Assembly (NCBI GenBank): GCA_003023105.1
Contig: PXSZ01000078.1
Span: forward strand, 1 to 31,378
From: Bacteroidetes bacterium QH_10_64_37
GTDB lineage: Bacteria > Bacteroidota > Rhodothermia > Rhodothermales > Salinibacteraceae
Reading direction: 5' to 3'
DNA: 31,378 nt
Shown here one piece after another: positions 8,649-15,220 of the stretch (within the stretch, counting starts at the first letter, position 1; each line of letters starts with the position of its first letter). Made by a program: the position numbers and the translations under genes. Below the pieces are notes generated by a model. That model saw only the letters and a list, made by a program, of their open reading frames with translations, searched no databases and was not told where the DNA came from.

Positions 8649-8747
8649 GAGAACACGTCCCGAATACCATCGGGGCGCGTCCTGAACGCTACCGGGGTGG
8701 GAGCGTGGACGAAAGAGGAAGGCATACGTTCGCAGTACGCACTGTCT

Positions 8748-8771
8748 CCCGGAGCAGTAGAAACCTCCGGG
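8748..8771 (+). other. Hairpin in the leader of the DUF4835 gene
   Basis: Perfect 7-bp arms CCCGGAG (8748-8754) and CTCCGGG (8765-8771) with a 10-nt loop, about 57 nt before the chosen GTG start. No T-run follows, so it is not an obvious terminator. It could be a leader structure or an operator. Confidence 0.35.
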
Positions 8772-8828
8772 TCGGACTGAAAGTAGCAACACCTCGCCTG
8801 TTTGTACGCAACCTCTCTCTGTCCCACC

Positions 8829-9737
8829 GTGGTTCGGGTTCCGAAGCCGTCCTGGGGAGTTGTCCTTTTGCTCTCGGCTGTTCTCACCTCGCCGGTCGCC
8901 GCCCAGGAGCTGGACTGTCGCGTTCAGATTGACGTCTCGCAGATCAGCGGTGCTGAGTCGGAATATGCGTTTCTGGACGATCTGGAGCGGAAGATCCAGG
9001 AATACATGAACACCCGATCCTGGACGGACGATCAGTTTCTTCAGTTCGAGCGGATTTCGTGCTCGATGCAGATCGTCGTTCTGGAGGCCATTAGCATCTC
9101 GGAGTTTCGGGCGCGGCTCATTGTCACAACCCGTCGCCCCATCTACGGCACGTCGCAGTCCTCTCTCATCATGCGCGTTAACGACCCGGAATGGCGGTTC
9201 GAATTCAGCCGGGGATCGTCCCTCAACTACGACCTTGATCGGTACAACTCCCTGACCTCGGTCCTTGACTTCTACGCCTATCTGATGCTCGGGTACGACT
9301 ACGACACCTTCAGCGCGCTCGGGGGCACGCCGTACTTCGAGAGGGCGCGCACGGTGGCTGATCAGGCGGAGGGAACGGGAGATCCGGGGTGGTCCACTGT
9401 GGGCACGCAGCAGAACCGGGTGCAGCTTCTGTCCAACCTCCTCGGTCAGCGCCACCAGCCGCTGCGTCGGGTGTACTACAACTATCACCGGAAGGGGCTG
9501 GACCGATTTGTGGGGGAGACCACGGCCGCTCGGCAGCAGGTGCTCAGTGTGCTCAAGACCCTCCAGAAGCTAAACCGTCAGCTTTCGCGCTCCTTCGCGC
9601 TCAACCTCTTCTTCCAGACGAAATACCAGGAGCTCACCGCCCTCTTTGCCGACAGCGATTTGGCGAGTCAGGCTCAGGGTCTCCTCGTGCAAATGGACCC
9701 GGCCCATTCCTCCGAATACAAGAAGCTCGCTCAGTAG
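8829..9737 (+). CDS. DUF4835 / PorD-like periplasmic protein (302 aa)
   Basis: A secreted protein of the DUF4835 family, called PorD in some type IX secretion annotations. It is recognised from the start of the mature chain QELDCRVQIDVSQI, the central FYAYLMLGYDYDTFSALGG and the later QQNRVQLLSNLLGQR. There is no ATG near the 5' end. The GTG at 8829 gives a good signal peptide (VRVPKPSWGVVLLLSAVLTSPVAA, cut before QELDC), whereas a TTG at 8802 would add nine residues. The C-terminal half is helical with LFFQTKYQELTALF. It is divergent from the PorV/Q-like operon across a 320-nt spacer and is followed by a hairpin and recA. PorD is linked to gliding/secretion in some Bacteroidota; its exact role is unclear, and the rest of the T9SS is not in this window. 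Confidence 0.87.
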   Translation: MVRVPKPSWGVVLLLSAVLTSPVAAQELDCRVQIDVSQISGAESEYAFLDDLERKIQEYMNTRSWTDDQFLQFERISCSMQIVVLEAISISEFRARLIVTTRRPIYGTSQSSLIMRVNDPEWRFEFSRGSSLNYDLDRYNSLTSVLDFYAYLMLGYDYDTFSALGGTPYFERARTVADQAEGTGDPGWSTVGTQQNRVQLLSNLLGQRHQPLRRVYYNYHRKGLDRFVGETTAARQQVLSVLKTLQKLNRQLSRSFALNLFFQTKYQELTALFADSDLASQAQGLLVQMDPAHSSEYKKLAQ

Positions 9738-9796
9738 TCGAGTCCCTGCTCGGGAGTTCGTCGACAGGGATTTGAAAAGAGCGCACGCTCAACGCC

Positions 9797-9816
9797 GAAA
9801 ACCGTTTGGGGTTTTC
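9797..9816 (+). terminator. Possible terminator after the DUF4835 gene
   Basis: Arms GAAAACC (9797-9803) and GGTTTTC (9810-9816), with a 6-nt loop, lie 60 nt after the stop codon. The T-run is part of the stem rather than downstream, so the call is weak. The 303-nt spacer (9738-10040) also holds an operator-like palindrome GAGCGCACGCTC (9779-9790). Confidence 0.35.
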
Positions 9817-9877
9817 CGTCCTGTGACATATGTTAGAATTATGTGCACGAGTCGACGGCTGGGGACCAACGGGCGAT

Positions 9878-9923
9878 GTCCCTCGTTCAGGCCATCCGGT
9901 TCTGCACGGCCACGCCGAGGGAC
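9878..9923 (+). other. Inverted repeat abutting the recA promoter
   Basis: Perfect 8-nt arms GTCCCTCG (9878-9885) and CGAGGGAC (9916-9923) flank a 30-nt centre and end 2 nt before the candidate promoter element at 9926. They could be a regulator site or, if transcription starts further upstream near a TAGAAT box at about 9836, an RNA stem. Confidence 0.4.
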
Positions 9924-9925
9924 GT

Positions 9926-9933
9926 TAGATTTG
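9926..9933 (+). promoter_or_regulatory. Candidate recA promoter -7 element
   Basis: TAGATTTG matches the Bacteroidota -7 consensus TAnnTTTG exactly. A partial -33 element TTCTG lies 21 nt upstream. Transcription would begin about 100 nt before the recA ATG. No match to a known LexA box was seen. Confidence 0.4.
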
Positions 9934-10040
9934 CGGCAGTGTTGTGTCTACAGACGTGCACGACCGACCGATCTCAACTGCTGTTGGGGCAGGGGAGGGG
10001 GGCCACGCACTCTTTCTGATTTAGCCGCGCCAGGTACGAT

Positions 10041-11105
10041 ATGTCAGACAAAAACGGAGAAGCAAAGGAAAAGGCCCTTGATCTCGCCGTCGAGCAAATT
10101 GAGAGGGAGCACGGAGAGGGGGCGATCATGCGCCTCAGCGACGATCCCCACCAGGAGGTGGAGGCCATCCCGACTGGGTCGCTTGCCCTCGACAATGCCC
10201 TTGGCGTAGGCGGGGTGCCTCGGGGGCGGATTACCGAAATTTATGGACCCGAGTCGTCGGGCAAGACGACCCTGGCGACCCACATTGTCGCCGAGGCCCA
10301 GAAGCAGGGCGGGACCTGCGCGTTCATTGACGCCGAGCACGCGTTCGATCCCACCTACGCCGAGCAGCTCGGCGTGGACACCGATGAGCTCCTCATCTCG
10401 CAGCCGGACACGGGCGAGCAGGCGCTCAACATTACGGACACGCTGGTGCGCAGCGGGGCGCTCGACGTCATTGCCATCGACTCGGTGTCGGCGCTCGTGC
10501 CGCAGGCGGAGCTGGAGGGCGACATGGGCGACACGCACGTGGGGCTCCAGGCGCGCCTCATGAGCCAAGCGCTCCGGAAGCTCGCCGGCACCATCAACCG
10601 CACCAAGACGGCCCTGATTTTCATCAACCAGATCCGAATGAAGATCGGGGTGATGTTTGGCAGTCCGGAGACCACGTCCGGCGGACGGGCCCTCAAGTTT
10701 TACTCGTCGGTCCGCCTGGACATTCGCCGGATCGGGGCAGTCAAGGACGGGCAGGACGTGGTGGGCAACCGGACCCGCGTGAAGGTGAAGAAAAACAAGG
10801 TAGCCCCGCCCTTCCAGGAAGCGGAGTTCGACCTCATCTACGGCGAGGGTATTTCCTCCCTCGGTGAAATCATCGACCTCGGGACGGAGCACGACGTTCT
10901 CCAGAAACGAGGATCGTGGTACTCGTACGAGGACGAGACCATCGCGCAGGGGCGCGAAAATACGAAGGAGTGGCTGGAGGAAAACCCCGAGGAGCGCGAA
11001 GCGATCACGTCGGCCATCCGGACGGGGATTGGGCTTTCGACGGACGAGGAGGACGAGGCCGAGGAAGGTGAGGAGGAGACCGAAGCGACCGCCGAAGAAG
11101 CATAG
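10041..11105 (+). CDS. recA: RecA recombinase (354 aa)
   Basis: ATP-dependent strand-exchange protein for homologous recombination and for inducing LexA self-cleavage. The Walker A motif is GPESSGKTT (residues 69-77), the Walker B strand is LDVIAIDS (141-148), and the catalytic region [10 protein letters not shown] (98-107) and the DNA-binding loops [20 protein letters not shown] and [19 protein letters not shown] are intact. Length fits the family. The last 20 or so residues are almost all Glu/Asp ([19 protein letters not shown]). A negatively charged tail is normal for RecA, but this one is strong, in keeping with a salt-adapted proteome. The ATG start is clear and it lies alone between spacers of 303 and 241 nt. 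Confidence 0.99.
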   Translation: MSDKNGEAKEKALDLAVEQIEREHGEGAIMRLSDDPHQEVEAIPTGSLALDNALGVGGVPRGRITEIYGPESSGKTTLATHIVAEAQKQGGTCAFIDAEHAFDPTYAEQLGVDTDELLISQPDTGEQALNITDTLVRSGALDVIAIDSVSALVPQAELEGDMGDTHVGLQARLMSQALRKLAGTINRTKTALIFINQIRMKIGVMFGSPETTSGGRALKFYSSVRLDIRRIGAVKDGQDVVGNRTRVKVKKNKVAPPFQEAEFDLIYGEGISSLGEIIDLGTEHDVLQKRGSWYSYEDETIAQGRENTKEWLEENPEEREAITSAIRTGIGLSTDEEDEAEEGEEETEATAEEA

Positions 11106-11183
11106 TTTGAGAAGCTGTTTGGCGGACTGTCTATGGCCACCCCGGAGACTACTCGTGCTGCGGGCAGCATGACCGTTGGCCCT

Positions 11184-11219
11184 CGCTTCGCTCCCAGCGC
11201 AGAACGGCTTCTGCGCTTT
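11184..11219 (+). terminator. Hairpin after recA (overlaps a dispersed repeat)
   Basis: Arms AGCGCAGAA (11196-11204) and TTCTGCGCT (11209-11217), with a 4-nt loop and TT following, form a plausible but weak terminator. The sequence CGCTTCGCTCCCAGCGC (11184-11200) recurs inverted with one mismatch at 24551-24567. Confidence 0.45.
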
Positions 11220-11260
11220 CCCAGTAGCTCACCAGGGGCATGAACCTCGCTCTCGCTCGG

Positions 11261-11280
11261 CCCCTGTTACAGGGGTCGTT
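11261..11280 (+). terminator. Second hairpin between recA and the PAP2 gene
   Basis: Perfect arms CCCCTG (11261-11266) and CAGGGG (11270-11275) with a 3-nt loop are followed by TCGTTT. It could be a backup terminator for recA. Confidence 0.35.
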
Positions 11281-11346
11281 TGAACGCCGTTCGTGCACGT
11301 CGCCCGCTGTTCTCGGCTTTCATATCCATCCACCAAACAGCTTCGG

Positions 11347-12111
11347 ATGGCGGTGCAGAGAGGCGTTCGCGGATCGGTTCTGCTGCTGATTGTTCTCGTT
11401 TGGGGCGGAGCGGAAAGCCGCGCTCAGGCGCAGTCCTCGGCCTCTTCGGCTGCCTCAAATCCCGAAACCCGCTTTTGTGCGAACGAGCACACCAACCGGT
11501 CGTTCGACGCCCGCGGCCTTGCGCTCGTCTACTGCACCCCCCATCCGGGTGTCACAGTTCCGCTCCAGGGAGCTCACGCCACGGCCCGCCCCGTCTTCTT
11601 CGGTGCTGTTCCTGCCGCCTGGGTCGGCGCCGGGCTCAGCCAGAGCCAGTCTGCAGTTGCGGCGGCCTACCGCCTCACCCTCGCGCAAGGCCTCACATAT
11701 GGGCTCGTGCTGGGGGCGAAGCACGCGGTGGAGCGACCCCGCCCGTACGTCCACCGTCCGCTGGAGGCCCGGGCCGGACGCCACGATCCGCTGGTCTTCG
11801 ACGATGCGCATCTATCATTCCCCTCCGGTCACGCCAGCCTGTCGACGGCACTGGTGACCTCCTGGAGCCTGTCCCATCCGCAGTGGTACGTGATTGCGCC
11901 CGGGGCACTCTGGGCGACGGGCGTCGCGCTGAGCCGGGTGTACCTGGGCGTGCACTATCCCAGTGACATTCTCGCGGGGGCGGTCCTGGGCGTGGGCGTG
12001 GCCCTGCTGGTCCATCAGCTCCGGCGGAGCGTCACCCCGTCGCCCTTGCGCGCCCCGTCCGGTGCCCAGCGCCTCCGCGCCCCGCCGCTCGTGCTTCGCG
12101 TTCGGTTTTGA
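11347..12111 (+). CDS. Secreted PAP2-family phosphatase (254 aa)
   Basis: All three signatures of the type 2 phosphatidic acid phosphatase / vanadium haloperoxidase fold are visible: KHAVERPRP (motif 1), FPSGHAS (motif 2, phosphate-binding His) and SRVYLGVHYPSD (motif 3, nucleophile His). Family members hydrolyse lipid phosphates such as undecaprenyl or phosphatidylglycerol phosphate. The ATG at 11347 gives a clean signal peptide (VLLLIVLVWGGAESRAQA); an upstream GTG at 11293 would bury it behind 18 residues. Only moderately hydrophobic segments are seen around 110-130 and 195-225, so it may be periplasmic or loosely membrane-bound. The C-terminus (after about 235) is a short basic tail. The substrate is not determined by sequence. 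Confidence 0.9.
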   Translation: MAVQRGVRGSVLLLIVLVWGGAESRAQAQSSASSAASNPETRFCANEHTNRSFDARGLALVYCTPHPGVTVPLQGAHATARPVFFGAVPAAWVGAGLSQSQSAVAAAYRLTLAQGLTYGLVLGAKHAVERPRPYVHRPLEARAGRHDPLVFDDAHLSFPSGHASLSTALVTSWSLSHPQWYVIAPGALWATGVALSRVYLGVHYPSDILAGAVLGVGVALLVHQLRRSVTPSPLRAPSGAQRLRAPPLVLRVRF

Positions 12112-12161
12112 AACCCATCCGTCAAGTCAATGCGTGTCGGCGAATTGAGCCGGAGACAGTG

Positions 12162-12335
12162 TTATGACCCATGGTGGCCGTTTGCACTGAAGTCGTTCGG
12201 GTCGACCCGCCCGAGGTCCAGCATCAGCCGGGCGTGTCCATTTTGCTCCAGCACGCGCAAGGTGCACTCGACGTACTTGTGGTAGTCGAGGACGATCTCC
12301 TCGTCGCTGTAGGTTTCGTTGACGGTCACGTTCAT
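12162..12335 (-). CDS. Small acidic hypothetical protein (57 aa)
   Basis: A short frame from an ATG at 12335 (MNVTVNETYSDEE...) contains SDEEIVLDYHKYVECTLRVLEQNG, which looks like a genuine amphipathic helix, and ends in NGHHGS. A GTG at 12368 would add eleven mostly hydrophobic residues. Acidic composition fits the neighbourhood and a perfect TATAAT lies upstream on this strand (12462-12467). The family is unknown and the gene could be spurious; no frame on the other strand competes with a recognisable protein. Confidence 0.5.
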   Translation of the reverse strand: MNVTVNETYSDEEIVLDYHKYVECTLRVLEQNGHARLMLDLGRVDPNDFSANGHHGS

Positions 12336-12461
12336 CGGAAGCAAGGGGACGTGGAGAAATCTAAGCACGGAGGACCGGTTCTTCGTCTCTGGTCCACGAT
12401 TCGAAAGGGCCGGATGGGAAGGCGCGATCCCTGGATCTCAGCTCACAGCCGGGGCCTCTAA

Positions 12462-12467
12462 ATTATA
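12462..12467 (-). promoter_or_regulatory. Candidate promoter for the small minus-strand gene
   Basis: A TATAAT on the minus strand stands in an AT-rich island (12459-12470) within GC-rich DNA. The -35 box is poor. The same island may also drive the opposite DUF1015-serA operon. Confidence 0.3.
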
Positions 12468-12480
12468 AACTTCGTGCAGG

Positions 12481-12511
12481 AGACGCGTTCAGTGTGCGTC
12501 TTCACACGCTG
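12481..12511 (+). promoter_or_regulatory. Two mutually exclusive hairpins ahead of DUF1015-serA
   Basis: AGACGC (12481-12486) pairs perfectly with GCGTCT (12496-12501). CAGTGTG (12490-12496) can instead pair with CACGCTG (12505-12511), with one wobble. The two stems share bases and cannot both form. A TATACT (12517-12522) follows, so the region may be DNA operator or promoter rather than leader RNA. Confidence 0.35.
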
Positions 12512-12564
12512 AGCTATATACTGAGGCCCATTGTCTTTTCTCCGTCGTCCAAGCGCTCCGCTCC

Positions 12565-13830
12565 ATGGCCACCCTGCATCCATTTCGGGCCGTGCGGCCC
12601 CTTCCTCAGCACGTCGAGGAAATTGCGTCCGTTCCGTACGACGTGGTCAACAGTGCGGAGGCCCGAACGCTGGCCGAAGGGAAGCCCCGCAGTTTTTTGC
12701 ACGTCGCCCGCCCCGAGATTGATCTGCCCCCGGGCACCGACGAGCACGACGACGCCGTCTACGAGCAGGGGGCCGTCAACCTGCGTCAGTTCGTAGAGGC
12801 GGAGTATACCGTGCGGGAGGCGGTCCCCACGGTGTACGTGTATCGGCTCGTGATGGACGACCGGGAGCAGACCGGTATTTTTGGGGGCGTGTTGGTCGCC
12901 GAGTACAATGACGGGACCATCGTGAAGCACGAGGAGACGCGCCCCGCCAAGGAGGATGACCGGACGCGCCACATCCGTGCGCAGCAGGCGCATGCCGAGC
13001 CGGTGATGCTGACGTACCGCGACGAGGAGGCCCTCCACGATCTCGTCGCGGAGATTCAGGAAGGCGCTCCCCTCTACGATTTTGAGGCGGACGACGGGGT
13101 CCGACACACGGTGTGGAAAGCTGAGCCGCCCGAGCCGCTCGTCGAGGCCTTTCGGAACGTGGAGCATCTCTACATCGCGGATGGCCATCACCGGTGCAAG
13201 GCGGCCAGCCGAGCGGCGGCAGCGCTGCGGAAGGAGGATGACAGTGCCGACTCGGATGTGCCGGGGTACGAGATGTTCACGGCGGTGCTCTTCCCGATGA
13301 GTCACATGCACATCATGGCCTACAACCGGGTCGTGTTCGACCTGCCGGCGCCCCCGGCCGAGTTTTTGGAGCAGTTGGCGGCAGACTTCGATCTGGAGCG
13401 GAACGTGGACGATCCGGTGCCTCGAGAGAAGGGGGTTGTGTGCCTGTACCTGAGGGGAGCGTGGCATCGGCTCGCCTTGCCCCCCGCGCAGGGGGATCGG
13501 GCCGTGGAGGAGCTGGACGTGTCACGTCTGAGCGCGCACCTCCTGGAACCGCATCTGGGCATCACCGATCAGCGGCAGGATCCGACCATTGACTTTGTGG
13601 GCGGGATCCGGGGGACCGAGGCGCTGGAAAAACGGGTCGACGACGGGGAGGCGCAACTGGCGATCAGCATGTACCCGACGCACATCGAAGAGCTGGTGGC
13701 CGTGTCGGACGAGGGCAGTCTGATGCCGCCCAAGTCCACGTGGTTCGAGCCGAAGCTGCGAAGCGGCATTCTGGTGCACGACTTCGCTGAGGACGTTCCT
13801 GAAAAAGCGTCGGTTGCATCCGCTGTTTGA
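12565..13830 (+). CDS. DUF1015 family protein (421 aa)
   Basis: Recognised as DUF1015 by the N-terminal FRAVRPLP...VPYDVVN, by KPRSFLHVARPE in place of the usual NP-SFL segment, and by the hallmark YIADGHHRCKAA (about 208-219). The biochemical activity of this family is unsettled. In many Bacteroidota it travels with serC and serA, and here serA follows after 50 nt on the same strand, so a link with serine metabolism is supported by context. It is cytoplasmic and acid-rich. The ATG at 12565 is the only sensible start. serC is not in the window. Confidence 0.93.
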   Translation: MATLHPFRAVRPLPQHVEEIASVPYDVVNSAEARTLAEGKPRSFLHVARPEIDLPPGTDEHDDAVYEQGAVNLRQFVEAEYTVREAVPTVYVYRLVMDDREQTGIFGGVLVAEYNDGTIVKHEETRPAKEDDRTRHIRAQQAHAEPVMLTYRDEEALHDLVAEIQEGAPLYDFEADDGVRHTVWKAEPPEPLVEAFRNVEHLYIADGHHRCKAASRAAAALRKEDDSADSDVPGYEMFTAVLFPMSHMHIMAYNRVVFDLPAPPAEFLEQLAADFDLERNVDDPVPREKGVVCLYLRGAWHRLALPPAQGDRAVEELDVSRLSAHLLEPHLGITDQRQDPTIDFVGGIRGTEALEKRVDDGEAQLAISMYPTHIEELVAVSDEGSLMPPKSTWFEPKLRSGILVHDFAEDVPEKASVASAV

Positions 13831-13880
13831 GGCGCCAATTCCACTTCTGTGTATCCTCTCAAATCGTGTCTGTGCCTGCT

Positions 13881-15083
13881 ATGACCATTCTCGTTGCCGA
13901 TAACATTGCAAACGTGGGGATCGAGGCGCTGCGATCAGCGGGGCACACGGTGGCCTTTCAGCCAGAGCTTTCGGGGGAGGCGCTCATCGACGCCCTCCGG
14001 TCGGAGGTGCCCGACGTGCTGATTGTGCGGTCCACCCAAGTCACGGCGGAGGCGCTGGAGGCAAGTCCGGATCTGGCTCTCATCGTTCGCGCCGGAGCCG
14101 GGTACGACACCATCGATGTGAGCGGGGCGGCGCAGCGGGGCATCTTCGTTGCGAACTGCCCGGGGCGCAACTCGGTCGCCGTCGCGGAGCTGACGATGGG
14201 TCTCATCGTGGCCCTTGATCGCCGCATTCCGGACAATGTGATCGACGCGCGGGCCGGACAGTGGAACAAGAAAGAGTACGCGCAGGCCGAGGGCCTCAAG
14301 GGGCGGACGCTCGGCATCATCGGGCTCGGCAACATCGGCACCGAGGTGATGCACCGGGCGCAGGCCTTCGATCTCGACGTAATTGCCTGGAGCCGGTCCC
14401 TCACGCCCGAGAGGGCCGAGGCGCAGGACATCGGACACCGGTCCTCGCCCGAAGCCGTCGCCGAGGACGCCAGCATCGTCACGCTGCACGTCGCCTCTAC
14501 GCCCGACACCAAACACTTGGCCGATCGGGACTTCTTCGCCGCCCTGCCCGACGGCGCGCTGTTTGTCAACACCACGCGTGCTGCGGTCGTGGACGAAGAC
14601 GCCCTGGCGTGGGCGATGGACGAAAAGAACATTCTCGCCGCCGTCGACCTTGTAGAGGGCGAGCCCGCTTCGAAACAGGCCGAGTTCGATCATCCGCTGG
14701 CAGGCCATCCCAACCTCTACATGACGCACCACATCGGGGCCTCCACGCAGCAGGCCCTCGACGCGACGGCCCTGGAGGCGGCCCGCGTCGTGCGCACGTT
14801 CGACGAGGCGGGCGACGTGCCCAACTGCGTCAACCTCGCGGCGCAGACCGAAGCGTCTTACCAGCTCACCGTGCGGCACAAGGACAAGGTGGGCGTTCTG
14901 GCCGGGGTCCTCGACGAGGTGCGGCGGGCCAATTGGAACATCCAGGAGATGAGCAACCGCATCTTTGAGGGGGGAGAGGCGGCGGTCGCGAGCATTCGGT
15001 TCGCCGGGACGTACGACGAGGACGCGATTGCCCGGATTGAAGGGCGCGACGACGTCTTCGCGGTCTCGGCCAACGAGCTGTAG
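13881..15083 (+). CDS. serA: D-3-phosphoglycerate dehydrogenase with C-terminal ACT domain (400 aa)
   Basis: Catalyses the NAD-dependent oxidation of 3-phosphoglycerate, the first step of serine synthesis. The start is the ATG at 13881 (MTILVADNIA); the frame extends upstream only through a TTG that overlaps the DUF1015 stop. The nucleotide-binding glycine motif is LGIIGLGNIGTEV near residue 150. The active-site Arg is in FVNTTRAAVVDEDA, the Glu in VDLVEGEP and the catalytic His in THHIGAST. Residues about 330-400 (LTVRHKDKVGVLAGVLDEV...) are an ACT domain, the usual site of serine feedback. There is no long intervening domain, so this is the short ACT-type enzyme. It ends at 15083, converging on rnr. 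Confidence 0.96.
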   Translation: MTILVADNIANVGIEALRSAGHTVAFQPELSGEALIDALRSEVPDVLIVRSTQVTAEALEASPDLALIVRAGAGYDTIDVSGAAQRGIFVANCPGRNSVAVAELTMGLIVALDRRIPDNVIDARAGQWNKKEYAQAEGLKGRTLGIIGLGNIGTEVMHRAQAFDLDVIAWSRSLTPERAEAQDIGHRSSPEAVAEDASIVTLHVASTPDTKHLADRDFFAALPDGALFVNTTRAAVVDEDALAWAMDEKNILAAVDLVEGEPASKQAEFDHPLAGHPNLYMTHHIGASTQQALDATALEAARVVRTFDEAGDVPNCVNLAAQTEASYQLTVRHKDKVGVLAGVLDEVRRANWNIQEMSNRIFEGGEAAVASIRFAGTYDEDAIARIEGRDDVFAVSANEL

Positions 15084-15120
15084 CCCCTCGGCTTATCCCA
15101 GCTCTGCATGCGTCGTTGGG

Positions 15121-15168
15121 GTGCGGAGGCGTGGAAGGATGAAGGGGAATAGGTGTGGAGGTATGGAA
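15121..15168 (+). repeat. Degenerate 8-nt-period array (consensus GTGTGGAG)
   Basis: Six octamers in register: GTGCGGAG, GCGTGGAA, GGATGAAG, GGGAATAG, GTGTGGAG, GTATGGAA. The unit is close, after rotation, to that of the array at 8593-8648. It fills the spacer between the convergent serA and rnr genes. Confidence 0.45.
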
Positions 15169-15210
15169 GTGCTTGTGGCGGAGGTGCTCCGTGCAAACAC
15201 ACGCACTTCC
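15165..15210. terminator. Bidirectional hairpin between serA and rnr
   Basis: A 13-nt arm GGAAGTGCTTGTG (15165-15177) pairs with CACACGCACTTCC (15198-15210) with one mismatch. The 20-nt loop can fold into GGAG/CTCC. A T-run is lacking on either side, but its position between two converging genes fits a shared transcript end. Confidence 0.5.
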
Positions 15211-15220
15211 AAAGGTTCGT

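Noticed and set aside
8586..9488. 300-codon minus-strand open frame
   Set aside because: Antisense to the DUF4835 gene and running into the octamer array; no recognisable domain.
9738..10040. Classical LexA box upstream of recA
   Set aside because: Neither the E. coli (CTGT...ACAG) nor the Gram-positive (GAAC...GTTC) type was found. GAGCGCACGCTC at 9779-9790 is palindromic but far from the candidate promoter.
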